48,898 nucleotides of DNA from an uncultured Pseudomonadota bacterium (GCA_903867225.1 CAIPQN010000014.1:1-48898), one strand, 5' to 3'; shown: positions 17,788 to 27,054, counted from the first letter of the stretch. The notes: a model not told the origin generated them from the sequence alone. Made by a program: numbers and translations.

Positions 17788-18273
17788 TTATCCTAAAATT
17801 TTAGTATCGCGTAAATGTTTCAAAAAGCCCTCGCTTGCCGCTTCAACCATATCTAACACGCGCTCGAAACCTTGTCCTTGACCGAAATACGGATCAGGCA
17901 CTTCTCGACTATTAAGTTGCGGGGCAAAATTAAGAAAGTAATGAATTTTGTGTTGATATTGTGGCGGGCAGGTTTCCATTAAAATGGCGTGATTATCGTC
18001 ATCCATTGCTAAGATAAAGTCGAAATCTTCAAAATCGCCGAAGACCACTTTGCGCCCACGCAAATGACTAATATCAATGCCGCGTTTCAAAGCGGCTGTT
18101 TGAGAACGTCCGTCTGGCGCATCGCCAATGTGATAAGCATGCGTGCCTGCCGAATCGATTGAAAAATGGTGTGCTAATTTTTTACTTTGAACTAATTGTG
18201 TAAATACACCTTCAGCGGTTGGTGAACGGCAAATGTTCCCCATACAGACAAATAAAACTTTAATTTTTTCCAT
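17788..18273 (-). CDS. Low-molecular-weight protein tyrosine phosphatase
   Basis: This 161-residue cytosolic phosphatase carries the P loop VCMGNICRSPTAEG (C-x5-R-S) at residues 9-22 and the general-acid segment VPDPYFGQGQGF near residue 126. It dephosphorylates phosphotyrosine in proteins; in bacteria members often act on polysaccharide-export kinases, but no such genes are nearby. It is the first gene of the minus-strand run that ends with pyrB and is followed 4 nt later by the hydrolase. An extended -10 box lies about 37 nt upstream. Confidence 0.95.
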   Translation of the reverse strand: MEKIKVLFVCMGNICRSPTAEGVFTQLVQSKKLAHHFSIDSAGTHAYHIGDAPDGRSQTAALKRGIDISHLRGRKVVFGDFEDFDFILAMDDDNHAILMETCPPQYQHKIHYFLNFAPQLNSREVPDPYFGQGQGFERVLDMVEAASEGFLKHLRDTKILG

Positions 18274-18309
18274 GACCTAACTACTCAAATTGAAATAATC
18301 GTTGGTCGG

Positions 18310-18315
18310 ATTTTA
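18310..18315 (-). promoter_or_regulatory. Possible extended -10 box for the phosphatase operon
   Basis: On the minus strand TGTGCTAAAAT is a TGn-type extended -10 (TAAAAT). No good -35 is seen; the place where it would lie is occupied by the inverted repeat at 18328-18355. Confidence 0.4.
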
Positions 18316-18327
18316 GCACAATTCACA

Positions 18328-18439
18328 AGAGAACCTTAACGGCTATAAGTTCTCTAATCCGAGTGACATCGATCCCATTTCACAAGTGAATCCGTTTTTT
18401 GATGATGCAGGGTCGGTTAAGATTCACACCATCGTGTGA
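18328..18439. other. Structured part of the 326-nt intergenic region before moaA
   Basis: Three inverted repeats are visible: AGAGAAC/GTTCTCT (18328-18334 with 18349-18355); GATCCC/GGGTC (18371-18376 with 18410-18414) enclosing TTCAC/GTGAA (18379-18390); and TCACAC-CATC-GTGTGA (18424-18439). TGTGAC recurs at 18435-18440 and 18454-18459. They could be operator sites between divergent genes or an RNA leader. The best moaA promoter lies downstream of them, which favours DNA sites or a separate RNA. No ORF is credible here. Confidence 0.45.
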
Positions 18440-18502
18440 CAAAGATAGACTATGTGTGACTTGTTTAGGCTGGTGTTTAGCGGTTTTATATTTTGTAAAT
18501 AT

Positions 18503-18531
18503 TTGATTTTTTTATACTTGTTTATTATATT
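18503..18531 (+). promoter_or_regulatory. Probable moaA promoter
   Basis: TTGATT (18503-18508) and TATATT (18526-18531) are 17 nt apart in very AT-rich sequence. The predicted start is about 60 nt before the moaA ATG. AT-richness raises the chance of a false match. Confidence 0.45.
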
Positions 18532-18600
18532 CCACATGAAATACTGGCTGATTATTTAACATCACTAAACTAAAAATTACTATCGAATCCATTTAACTAA

Positions 18601-19608
18601 ATGATAAAAAATTCTTCTCCACCAAAACTTGTTGATCGTTTCGGGCGCACCGTCGATTATTTACGCATTTCAATTACAGATAGATGCGATTTTCGCTGTG
18701 TGTATTGCATGGCGGAAGACATGACTTTTTTGCCTCGAAATCAGATTTTAAGTCTTGAAGAAATTTACACGCTTGCCCAAACATTCGTTGATTTGGGTGT
18801 AAAAAAAATCCGTATCACAGGCGGCGAGCCGTTAATTCGTAAAGGCGCGTTAGAATTATTACAACAAATTGGCGTGTTGAACGGTTTGCATGAATTAGTT
18901 TTAACGACGAATGGTTCACAACTTGTCACGGCTGCACCGATTCTAAAAGCAGCAAATGTAAAACGCTTAAATATCAGTTTAGACACGCTCGATGCTAATA
19001 AATTCAAAGAATTAACCCGTACAGGTGATTTAAAAAATGTGTTGAATGGAATTCAAACCGCAAAAAAAGAAGGTTTTGAACGAATAAAATTAAATGCCGT
19101 AATTTTAAAAAATCGTAATCACAACGAAGTGTGCGATTTAGTTCAGTTTGCGATTGATAACGAAATCGACATCAGTTTTATTGAAGAAATGCCGCTCGGC
19201 GTGGTTGAAAAACATAATCGTGCCGAAGCGTATTATTCAAGCGATGAAATTCGTCGTGATTTAGAACAACGTTTTACGCTAATTCAAAGCACGGAAAAAA
19301 CAAATGCGCCATCAGATTATTCTGATATTCCAAATACGCAAACTCGCGTTGGATTCATTTCACCGCATAGTCATAATTTTTGCAGCACTTGTAACCGCGT
19401 GCGTTTAACCGTTGAAGGACGTTTATTATTATGTTTGGGCAACGAACATTCGATTGATTTGAAAACCATTTTGCGTGCGCCCGATTTCAGTTCTGAAAAA
19501 CTCAAACAAGCGATTATCGATTCAATGGAAATCAAACCCGAAAAGCATGAGTTTAATGTCAAAGAGCAGCCTGTCATTTTTCGTTATATGAATATGACGG
19601 GCGGCTAG
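18601..19608 (+). CDS. moaA: GTP 3',8-cyclase MoaA
   Basis: MoaA is the radical-SAM enzyme that converts GTP to the cyclic intermediate of molybdopterin synthesis, working with MoaC. The 335-residue protein has the N-terminal cluster CDFRCVYC (Cys29, 33, 36), the SAM-binding GGEPLIR, and the C-terminal cluster Cys261, Cys264 and Cys278 (CSTCNRVR). It ends in the conserved Gly-Gly tail (MTGG) needed for activity. MoaB is in this window at 37519, but no moaC, moaD or moaE is present. Confidence 0.98.
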   Translation: MIKNSSPPKLVDRFGRTVDYLRISITDRCDFRCVYCMAEDMTFLPRNQILSLEEIYTLAQTFVDLGVKKIRITGGEPLIRKGALELLQQIGVLNGLHELVLTTNGSQLVTAAPILKAANVKRLNISLDTLDANKFKELTRTGDLKNVLNGIQTAKKEGFERIKLNAVILKNRNHNEVCDLVQFAIDNEIDISFIEEMPLGVVEKHNRAEAYYSSDEIRRDLEQRFTLIQSTEKTNAPSDYSDIPNTQTRVGFISPHSHNFCSTCNRVRLTVEGRLLLCLGNEHSIDLKTILRAPDFSSEKLKQAIIDSMEIKPEKHEFNVKEQPVIFRYMNMTGG

Positions 19609-19622
19609 TCGTTTCAATCCGC

Positions 19623-19628
19623 TATAAT
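19623..19628 (+). promoter_or_regulatory. Probable -10 box for the MHS transporter
   Basis: A perfect TATAAT occurs 32 nt before the transporter ATG in a 52-nt gap. A -35 box is not evident, since the corresponding bases are the end of moaA. Confidence 0.4.
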
Positions 19629-19660
19629 TCACGCATTAAACAAAACTCATAGGATTTCTC

Positions 19661-20950
19661 ATGTCTCAAATGAAAAAAGTCGTCGCTTCGACGATGCTCG
19701 GCAACGGTTTAGAATGGTACGATTACGCACTTTACGGCACATTTACCGCTTTAATCAGCAAACATTTTTTCCCCGCTGGCGACGATGCCGTGGCGTTAAT
19801 TGCCACGTTTGGCATTTTTGCGATTGGTTTTTTAATGCGACCACTTGGCGCGATGATGTTTGGTTATATCGGCGACAAATACGGGCGTAAAAACGCGCTG
19901 TCATTGTCGATTTTGATGATGGCGATTCCGACGGCGTGCATTGGTTTATTACCCACTTATTCCATGATTGGCATTTACGCGCCCATTTTATTAACGCTAA
20001 TCCGTTTGGTTCAAGGTGTTGCGATTGGCGGCGAATTTGGTGGCTCAATCGTTTATTTAGTCGAACACGCAAAACCTGCCAATAAAAATCGGGTTGGTAG
20101 TTTATCGATGATTAGCATGTTGATTGGCTTATTTTTCGGCACGATGATTTCCGCTGTTTTAGCAAAAATTATGTCACCCGAAGATTTTGATATGTACGGC
20201 TGGCGAATTCCGTTTATTTTAGGATTTTTCATTGGTTTAGTGGGTTTGTATATTCGGACAAAATTGAACGAAAGCCCTGTATTCATTGAAGCACAAGAAG
20301 CGGGACACGTTTCAGAATCACCGATTAGCGAAACCTTCAAAAACAATTACAAAGAAGTTTTATTAGGTGTTGGCTTGTATTTGGCAGTGACGATTCCGTT
20401 TTATATTCAAACCGTTTTCATGCCCAGTTTTATGGTGAAATTCATGCACTTTAGCAGTGCTGATGCGTTGACAATTTATTTGATTGTATTAGGTGTGATG
20501 ATGATTTGTGCGCCGATTTCAGCGATTTTATGTGATACCAAAAATCGTGAACGCCTAATGAAAATTGTGACTGTGGGCTATTTGCTGTTTGCGATTCCTT
20601 ATGTTTATTTGTTGAATTATCAAACCTTTACATTTGCACTAATTTCGCAGGTCGTTTTTGCCAGTATTATTGCGTTTTATATTGCCCCCATTCCAACATT
20701 GGTGACAGAGCTTTTTCCTGCTCGAACTCGTTACACAGGAATGTCATTGTCGTGTAATTTAGCAGCGGCAATTTTTGGTGGCACGTCGCCAATGTTAATC
20801 ACGGCGTTGATTACGGGAACTGGCTCGAATTATCCGATTGCCATTTATGTGATGATTGCAGCGTTTGTATCGTTGCTTTGCGTGTGGGAAGTCAAACGTC
20901 GTCGTGACTCAAATCGTTTGTATTTAATTGCTGGCGCGAAACATGATTAA
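19661..20950 (+). CDS. MFS transporter, metabolite:H+ symporter (MHS) type
   Basis: This 429-residue inner-membrane protein has twelve helices. The N-terminus ASTMLGNGLEWYDYALYGTF and the loop FGYIGDKYGRKNAL are diagnostic of the metabolite:H+ symporter family, which includes ProP, KgtP and ShiA. RLVQGVAIGGEFGG in helix 4 is also typical. Likely substrates are organic acids or osmolytes; none can be picked from sequence. It lacks the long C-terminal coiled coil of ProP, which argues against osmosensing. The ribosome site AGGA precedes the ATG, and apbE overlaps its end by 8 nt. Confidence 0.93.
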   Translation: MSQMKKVVASTMLGNGLEWYDYALYGTFTALISKHFFPAGDDAVALIATFGIFAIGFLMRPLGAMMFGYIGDKYGRKNALSLSILMMAIPTACIGLLPTYSMIGIYAPILLTLIRLVQGVAIGGEFGGSIVYLVEHAKPANKNRVGSLSMISMLIGLFFGTMISAVLAKIMSPEDFDMYGWRIPFILGFFIGLVGLYIRTKLNESPVFIEAQEAGHVSESPISETFKNNYKEVLLGVGLYLAVTIPFYIQTVFMPSFMVKFMHFSSADALTIYLIVLGVMMICAPISAILCDTKNRERLMKIVTVGYLLFAIPYVYLLNYQTFTFALISQVVFASIIAFYIAPIPTLVTELFPARTRYTGMSLSCNLAAAIFGGTSPMLITALITGTGSNYPIAIYVMIAAFVSLLCVWEVKRRRDSNRLYLIAGAKHD

Positions 20951-21959
20951 AAAGCCTTACCTTTTATTAGCGTTATGTTTAACAGCTTGTGACCAACCAA
21001 AAACAGTTCAAAAATTTGAAGGTTATTCGCAAGGTACAACCTATCATGTCAGTTTTTGGTCATCGCAAAAAAATATGGATGCAATGACCATTCAAAAAGC
21101 AGTAGACGGTGAATTAAAGCGTCTTGATGAACAACTTTCAAATTATCGTGATGATTCTGCAATTGAAAAATTCAACGCGATAAATTCAACTGAACCACAA
21201 GAAATCAGCGCAGAAATTGTCGATTTAATTGCAAAAACTCAAGCTGTCAGCAAAGCAAGTCAAGGTTGTTATGATTTGACGATTAAACCGTTATTTGATT
21301 TATGGGGATTTAAAGGTGAAGCGTTAACACCGCCCTCACCTGCTTCACTTCAACAAACATTATCGCAAGTGGGTTTTGAGCGTTTGGAAATTTTAGATTC
21401 AACGCATTTACGCAAAAAAATTCCAAATTTAAAACTGGATTTATCGTCAATTGGGCAAGGTTACAGCGTGTCACAAATTGCCGCACTTTTAGAATCGCAA
21501 GGTGTGGATAATTATTTAGTCGAAATCGGTGGTGAATTGCAAACGCTGGGCAAAAAACCAGATGGTGCAACATGGCGTATCGCGTTGGAAAAACCGCTTT
21601 CTGGTGAACGTTCAATGCACAAAATTGTCAGCATCAACCAAACAAAATCATTTGCAATCACAACAGCGGGAACATATCGACATTTTTTTGATGCAAATGG
21701 CAGACGTTACAGCCATATTTTGAACGCAAAAAATGGTGAGCCGATTACACATGAAACAGTTTCTGTGACGGTTTTCAGTGACAATGCAACAACATCAGAA
21801 TTATGGGATACCGCGTTGTTATGTGTTGGACGTAAAGCGGGAATTGAAATAGCAAATCAAGCGGGAATTGCGGCGTTATTTATTGAGCAAGAAGGTGAAA
21901 TGTTTAACGAATTTAGTTCGACGGCTTTAGCTGAACTGAAAACCGTCGAAATTCAATAA
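20943..21959 (+). CDS. apbE: FAD:protein FMN transferase (ApbE), lipoprotein
   Basis: ApbE attaches FMN covalently to Ser/Thr of exported flavoproteins such as the NqrB/NqrC and RnfG/RnfD subunits. The ATG at 20943 gives a lipoprotein signal (MIKKPYLLLALCLTAC, lipobox LTAC), which fixes the start over the upstream in-frame codon at 20928. The 338-residue protein shows YSQGTTYHV, the ligand region NYRDDSAIEKFN, LDLSSIGQGYSV, the segment VEIGGEL, and YSHILNAKNG with TTSELWDTAL. It overlaps the transporter gene by 8 nt. No Nqr or Rnf genes are in the window. Confidence 0.96.
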   Translation: MIKKPYLLLALCLTACDQPKTVQKFEGYSQGTTYHVSFWSSQKNMDAMTIQKAVDGELKRLDEQLSNYRDDSAIEKFNAINSTEPQEISAEIVDLIAKTQAVSKASQGCYDLTIKPLFDLWGFKGEALTPPSPASLQQTLSQVGFERLEILDSTHLRKKIPNLKLDLSSIGQGYSVSQIAALLESQGVDNYLVEIGGELQTLGKKPDGATWRIALEKPLSGERSMHKIVSINQTKSFAITTAGTYRHFFDANGRRYSHILNAKNGEPITHETVSVTVFSDNATTSELWDTALLCVGRKAGIEIANQAGIAALFIEQEGEMFNEFSSTALAELKTVEIQ

Positions 21960-21961
21960 TT

Positions 21962-23194
21962 TTATTGTGAACGAACCCAATCGCCCACTTTAATGCCTAA
22001 TTTACCTATTGAACCTTCAATCGTACCAATCGCATAACGCGCTGTGACACTTTGAATGGTCAACACGCTAACGGGTTGTTTGTCGCTGGTAACAAAACTG
22101 CTACCACCTTCTAAATGCAACCCGTCACTCGCTGTACCGTAAACAATTAACTGATCACCAACATTGAGTTTTTCTTGTGCGCCCGCATCAATAAATACCT
22201 TATTGCCTTTAATATCAGCAATGCGCGTCGCAAATGGATAACAATTCAACGTTTGTTGAATATCGTTGCTGGCTTTGTCGATAATTTCCGTGATTTTTTT
22301 ACCTGTTTCAGTCGTACGGAAACCATCGCTACCTACCGTGTAACTTGCAGGAATCATGACGCTTCCTTCCGACTTATCAACATAACGACGTTGCAACAAT
22401 AACGCGCCACTCATACCATCATGAACATAAACATCAATGCCGATGTTGCGCTTACCAGACAAATGACGTTCCCAACTATTCACTAACGCCTCAATCCCGC
22501 TGCCGTTCATATATTCATCAGAGGCAATTTCTAAATCTCGAATGACACCTGAAAGTACAAATTGTGCGCCCGATTTATGTGCGAGTTTTACAATTTTTGA
22601 ATCTTGATAAGGATCGCGTTCTTGCGTTTCAGGTGCTAAATCAGGGCGAGGATAAAGCGCGATATTAGTGGCATTGATACCGATAAATTGATTCGATTCC
22701 ATCAACAAATTGTTAATTTCACGCGGAATGCCATTGTCCAAATCATTAGTTTCATAATCACTGAGTTGCTCTTGAACCACGCGAGGAAATGCCGTGGCTA
22801 AAATGCGTTTTCGATATATTTGCTGACACATTCCAGTCGGCGATAATTCCACCATCGCTTTAACGTGATAAACATCGCCTGTTTGCCATTCACGCAAAAT
22901 TTTTGTATTGCTCACTGCCGCCGCTGAACGCATCGACATCGAATCAAATTGCAAATTATTGTTGCTCACCGATGATTGACTACGAATAGCGACAGAAGAT
23001 TGTTGCGAAGCCACACGAATCGCATCTTGTAAGGCTTGTTTTTTGGCGAGCAAAACCGCGCCACTATGAACAGCCGCTTGCCCTTCAACCGTGGCGATAT
23101 TTTGTTGTGACAAATTTTGCGGAATGGGTGTTGCACATGACGCTGTGCCTAAAATAGCACTTAGCGCAGCAAGCCTAAACAAGAACGTAGCCAT
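21962..23194 (-). CDS. flgT: Flagellar assembly protein FlgT
   Basis: This 410-residue exported protein fits the three-part FlgT layout: an N-terminal domain (VEGQAAVHSGAVLLAKKQAL, about residues 34-120), a middle domain with AQFVLSGVIRDL and RNIGIDVYVHDG (about 190-300), and a small beta-barrel C-terminal domain (KVFIDAGAQEKLNVGDQLIV, about 335-410). In Vibrio, FlgT forms the H ring around the basal body of the sodium-driven polar flagellum. A hydrophobic N-terminus ends at TASCATP, either a signal peptidase I site or an atypical lipobox. It starts 3 nt after the flgP stop. Confidence 0.85.
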   Translation of the reverse strand: MATFLFRLAALSAILGTASCATPIPQNLSQQNIATVEGQAAVHSGAVLLAKKQALQDAIRVASQQSSVAIRSQSSVSNNNLQFDSMSMRSAAAVSNTKILREWQTGDVYHVKAMVELSPTGMCQQIYRKRILATAFPRVVQEQLSDYETNDLDNGIPREINNLLMESNQFIGINATNIALYPRPDLAPETQERDPYQDSKIVKLAHKSGAQFVLSGVIRDLEIASDEYMNGSGIEALVNSWERHLSGKRNIGIDVYVHDGMSGALLLQRRYVDKSEGSVMIPASYTVGSDGFRTTETGKKITEIIDKASNDIQQTLNCYPFATRIADIKGNKVFIDAGAQEKLNVGDQLIVYGTASDGLHLEGGSSFVTSDKQPVSVLTIQSVTARYAIGTIEGSIGKLGIKVGDWVRSQ

Positions 23195-23197
23195 AGA

Positions 23198-23866
23198 TTA
23201 TTCCGCAATTGGCAAAGGACGATTAAAACCAGAGGTTAGCGGATAACCATAACAATCAGAACTATTACAATTCGTAGGTGTTAAAACCATTGCACTCGCG
23301 ACTTGAACAGTAGGTGCAGCACTTGAAAATGGAGTGACTAATTCTGGTTGTTCTTTTGGTGGAACAGGAATCTGCATACATTGTTTGACTAATGCTGGTG
23401 AACCATTCATGCACTCGTAAAAACGCGGAGTAAGTTCGATAGCAACGACTGTTTCAAACGTATCATCACCTGCATATTTATCATGATTAATTGCTACAGT
23501 ACGAAGCACTTTAGCCCCTCGTAAATAGGCATCAACATACGATTTATAACTATCGTGCGTGATAATCATATTTTCAACAGTTGTTACACCGCTCAAACGA
23601 ACGCCATAAACTTGTTCAGATAAACTACGATAAGCATCTAATTTTGATGAGCGCATCGCCATCAATTTGATTTGTGACAGCGAGTATTTGTCGCTTTTTT
23701 CAGCTGTGCCATAACCTGTTGCGGTTAATTGTTTCGTTTCTAATGCAAATTCGTCGGCATTGCCGCCGTGCGTAGTCATAGACATTGAAGTCATTGCGGT
23801 GCAGCCTGACAACACGGCACCAAACAATACGCCAAATAAAACAGGTTTAAAATGATGATGATTCAT
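23198..23866 (-). CDS. flgP: LPP20-family flagellar lipoprotein, FlgP-like
   Basis: This 222-residue outer-membrane lipoprotein has an N-terminus ending in VLSGCTAM, a good lipobox. The LPP20/FlgP region follows (TATGYGTAEKSDKYSLSQIK, then LMAMRSSKLDAYRSLSEQVY), and the C-terminal third is Pro/Ser-rich and low in structure. In Vibrio and Campylobacter, FlgP builds disk or ring structures around the motor. The ATG at 23866 is chosen for the perfect AAGGAG ribosome site and the signal sequence. It is cotranscribed with flgT (3-nt gap). The upstream sigma-28-like promoter supports a flagellar role. Confidence 0.82.
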   Translation of the reverse strand: MNHHHFKPVLFGVLFGAVLSGCTAMTSMSMTTHGGNADEFALETKQLTATGYGTAEKSDKYSLSQIKLMAMRSSKLDAYRSLSEQVYGVRLSGVTTVENMIITHDSYKSYVDAYLRGAKVLRTVAINHDKYAGDDTFETVVAIELTPRFYECMNGSPALVKQCMQIPVPPKEQPELVTPFSSAAPTVQVASAMVLTPTNCNSSDCYGYPLTSGFNRPLPIAE

Positions 23867-23895
23867 AGGGAAAACTCCTTTGTTAGTGTTCGGTT

Positions 23896-23922
23896 TTAAC
23901 GGCAAAAATAACAGTTTCTTAA
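23896..23922 (-). promoter_or_regulatory. Sigma-28 (FliA)-like promoter of flgPT
   Basis: On the minus strand, GCCGTTAA (23896-23903) matches the FliA -10 consensus GCCGATAA at 7 of 8 positions. Eleven nt upstream lies TTAAGAAA (23915-23922), a partial match to TAAAGTTT. It ends 29 nt before the flgP ATG. Confidence 0.55.
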
Positions 23923-23996
23923 ATTTAGTTCATTTAACGATAACGCAGTCGATTAAAATAGTGCAACGCATTTTTAATTCTCTGGGATATTTTGAC

Positions 23997-25211
23997 ATGA
24001 AAACATATCTTGTTGGCGGTGCTGTCCGCGATAAATTATTAAATCGTCCTGTCAGCGAACGTGATTGGGTGGTTTTAGGTGAAACCCCCGAATCCATATT
24101 GCAACGTGGTTTTCGTGCGGTTGGCAAAGACTTTCCTGTGTTTTTGCATCCTAAAACTAACGAAGAATATGCACTGGCTAGAACAGAACGTAAAACAGCA
24201 AAAGGCTATAAAGGTTTTAGCGTCGATGCCTCGCCCGAGGTGACGTTAGAACAAGATTTATTGCGTCGTGATTTGACAATTAACGCGATTGCCATGACAG
24301 AACAAGGCGAATTGATTGATCCTTACGGCGGACAACGTGATTTAGAACAACGATTATTTCGTCACGTTTCACCCGCGTTTGTAGAAGATCCTGTACGCAT
24401 TTTACGAGTAGCTCGATTTGCTGCTCGTTACGCACCATTGGGTTTTACGATTGCACCTGAAACTCAAACCCTCATGTCTGAAATGGTTAAAACTGGCGAA
24501 GTCGATGCGCTTGTTCCTGAACGTATTTGGACTGAAGTTGTTAAAGCATTAGGAGAATCGCGACCATCCGCATTTTTTTATACATTGAAAGAGTGTGGCG
24601 CATTGGCAAAAATTTTTCCTGAAATCGATGCACTGTTTGGCGTTCCACAACCCGAAATTTATCATCCAGAAATTGATTGTGGTGTGCATAGCCTAATGTC
24701 ATTAGAGCAAGCAGCATTATTATCGCCTAAGTTAGAAGTGCGTTTTGCGGCGTTGGTTCATGACTTAGGTAAAGCGATTTCACCGAAAGAGAATTTACCG
24801 CATCATTACGGACACGAAGCAAAAGGTGTACAAATTGTTGAAAAATTATGTACTCGTTTGCGTGTGCCGAATCACTTTAAATCATTGGCTTTGCACGTTA
24901 CGCAATACCACACACATTGCCACACGGTAAAAGAATTACGCGCTACGACATTGGTCGATTTATTACAAACATTAGGCGCATTCAAACCCGAAAATCATTT
25001 ACACGATTTTATTCTTGCTTGTAAAGCGGATGCGTGTGGACGATTAGGATTTGAAAAATCCGATTACCCACAAGCTGAAATGTTTCGTCGTGTCGCTGAT
25101 ATTGCTGTTAATGCCGATACATCGACCGCATTAAATCTTGGTTTGCAAGGTGCCAAAATTGGCGAAGCGATTCGTCATTTACGAGTTCATGCTGTAAATT
25201 CGGCAGTTTAA
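23997..25211 (+). CDS. cca: tRNA nucleotidyltransferase (CCA-adding), bifunctional form
   Basis: Cca adds or repairs the 3' CCA of tRNAs. The 404-residue protein begins MKTYLVGGAVRDKLL, the nucleotidyltransferase G-G-x-V-R-D motif, followed by SERDWVVLG with the metal-binding carboxylates and RRDLTINAIAM. The C-terminal half holds an HD domain (FAALVHDLGKAISP, HHYGHE), so this is the long gammaproteobacterial form with phosphatase and phosphodiesterase activity. Starting at 23997 rather than 23880 matches the family N-terminus. The tRNA genes seen in this window already encode CCA, so here it serves mainly repair. The GH17 gene follows 34 nt later. Confidence 0.97.
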   Translation: MKTYLVGGAVRDKLLNRPVSERDWVVLGETPESILQRGFRAVGKDFPVFLHPKTNEEYALARTERKTAKGYKGFSVDASPEVTLEQDLLRRDLTINAIAMTEQGELIDPYGGQRDLEQRLFRHVSPAFVEDPVRILRVARFAARYAPLGFTIAPETQTLMSEMVKTGEVDALVPERIWTEVVKALGESRPSAFFYTLKECGALAKIFPEIDALFGVPQPEIYHPEIDCGVHSLMSLEQAALLSPKLEVRFAALVHDLGKAISPKENLPHHYGHEAKGVQIVEKLCTRLRVPNHFKSLALHVTQYHTHCHTVKELRATTLVDLLQTLGAFKPENHLHDFILACKADACGRLGFEKSDYPQAEMFRRVADIAVNADTSTALNLGLQGAKIGEAIRHLRVHAVNSAV

Positions 25212-25245
25212 AAACTATTTTTTACTCATCACTTAGAAAAATTAA

Positions 25246-26988
25246 ATGAAACTTTTTTCATGGCTCACAATAATTATTTTGCTCAATAGTCTTTTCACTT
25301 TTGTTACACATCTGCCCAAAAATGTTGGCGATGATGTGCCTGCTGGAAAACTAAAAAGTCTGTCTTACGCGCCATTTCGAGATGGACAGGATCCGATGTT
25401 AGAGATTTTTCCAAATGCAAAAGAACTTGATGAAGATTTGAAACTGATGGGGCAAGTTACACACAACATTCGCACTTACGCGAGTGCAGAAGGCACGATG
25501 CCGTTAATTCCTGATTTAGCGAAAAAGCATGGTTTAACAATGTTGCAAGGTGGTTGGTTAGGCGCGTCAAAAGGTAATGATGAAATTAAAACCGCTAAAT
25601 TAAAAGCTAAAAATGAACTCGAAATGGCGGAATTGATTCGCTCCGCAAACGAACATCCTGACGTAGTGAAACGAGTAATTGTTGGCAATGAAGTGTTGTT
25701 GCGCGGTGATTTAGAACCCAGCGAATTGATTGAATATATTCGTCAAGTTAAACGCGCGGTGAAACAGCCTGTTTCTTACGCTGACGTGTGGTCGATGTAC
25801 ATGAAATATCCTGAATTGATAAAAGAAGTGGATTTCATCACAATTCACATTTTGCCCTATTGGGAAGACGAACCCATTTCTGTCACAGATGCACCCGCGC
25901 ATATTGAGCGAATTTACAAACAAGTTCAAAAAGAAGCGGATGCGATTGCGCCAAATAAACCAATTTTAATTGGTGAATCAGGTTGGCCCAGTGGTGGAAA
26001 ACAACGCGGGCTTTCTGTGCCAAGTGTTTTAAATGAAGCCCAATTTATTCGTGCTTTCATCAAAGTGGCAACTCAGAACAATTTTGATTACAACATCGTT
26101 GAAGCATTTAATCAGCCGTGGAAAGCGGCATTTGAAGGCACAATTGGCGCAAAATGGGGATTGTATGACAGTTCACGTCAGCAAGTTTTTCCCTTAACAG
26201 GTAAAGTTTATGAAAATCCAAATTGGTACAAACCACTAATCGCCGCGACAATTCTATTTTTAGGCATTATTTGCATTTTCAGAAAAGAATTAACGACTTT
26301 AAATCCTACTCGTTTGTTGTCTTTTTTAACGATTACACAAATTTTAGCAACATTATTTGTATCGCAAAGTGTGACACTTTGGTTGACCAGTTACACCGAT
26401 TTTCAGCGTTTTCAAACGTTGTTTATTTTGAGTTTTAACATTGTGTTTACAAGTTTCATGTTGCAACGAATTATCGCAGTTTTAACGAAACAAACACCCG
26501 TGCCTGAATTGGGAAAACGTTTGTATTATTGTTTGTTGGCAGTCATTATTTTCGCATTATTTAAAACGGCAATTTTGGCGTGGGATGGACGTTACGTTGA
26601 TTTCCCAACAGCAGTTGTACAACTAATGGTTATCAACTTAATCGCAATGGCAATTATCAATCGTTTTATGGAAAAAATGCCGCTCGCAAATAGCCTAACA
26701 TTGACTGCATTATTGGGTTACATTCCAAGTAAACCAACGTGTATTAAACGAGTGAGTTATTCGTTGGCGATTTTAAGTTTCGCACTAATTTTGGGTGAAA
26801 GTTATTCGTTTATGGTGAGCCGTGATTTTATTATGGCGCATCCATCAATTATGAATCGTTTGGAAATTGCGATTTTATTTACCCTGGTCAATACACAATT
26901 ATTACTTTGGTTGGCAAGTTTAAGCGTCTTAGCTTCGCCATTTTTTATCAGCGGCAACACGAATATCACCGAAAAACCATTGACGTGA
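25246..26988 (+). CDS. GH17 glucanase/glucanosyltransferase domain fused to a membrane domain
   Basis: This 580-residue protein has an N-terminal signal anchor (8-24) and a periplasmic glycoside hydrolase family 17 domain at about 36-320. The proposed acid/base is Glu149 in VGNEVLLRG and the nucleophile Glu244 in IGESGWPSGG. The C-terminal 250 residues hold about seven membrane helices. GH17 enzymes act on beta-1,3-glucans; membrane-linked proteobacterial members, such as the NdvB N-domain of Pseudomonas, transfer glucan chains or trim cyclic glucans. There is no GT2 synthase domain in this protein and none in the window. A role in periplasmic or cell-surface glucan remodelling is inference. 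Confidence 0.88.
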   Translation: MKLFSWLTIIILLNSLFTFVTHLPKNVGDDVPAGKLKSLSYAPFRDGQDPMLEIFPNAKELDEDLKLMGQVTHNIRTYASAEGTMPLIPDLAKKHGLTMLQGGWLGASKGNDEIKTAKLKAKNELEMAELIRSANEHPDVVKRVIVGNEVLLRGDLEPSELIEYIRQVKRAVKQPVSYADVWSMYMKYPELIKEVDFITIHILPYWEDEPISVTDAPAHIERIYKQVQKEADAIAPNKPILIGESGWPSGGKQRGLSVPSVLNEAQFIRAFIKVATQNNFDYNIVEAFNQPWKAAFEGTIGAKWGLYDSSRQQVFPLTGKVYENPNWYKPLIAATILFLGIICIFRKELTTLNPTRLLSFLTITQILATLFVSQSVTLWLTSYTDFQRFQTLFILSFNIVFTSFMLQRIIAVLTKQTPVPELGKRLYYCLLAVIIFALFKTAILAWDGRYVDFPTAVVQLMVINLIAMAIINRFMEKMPLANSLTLTALLGYIPSKPTCIKRVSYSLAILSFALILGESYSFMVSRDFIMAHPSIMNRLEIAILFTLVNTQLLLWLASLSVLASPFFISGNTNITEKPLT

Positions 26989-27054
26989 TTTCACTCTGCC
27001 GCTTATAGTTTGAATGCCTTAAATCTTTTATTTTTTTTAATCTGGAGAAAACAA

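Noticed and set aside
18424-18439. TCACA-N6-TGTGA as a CRP site
   Set aside because: The arms are in the reverse order from the CRP consensus TGTGA-N6-TCACA; a hairpin or other operator is more likely.
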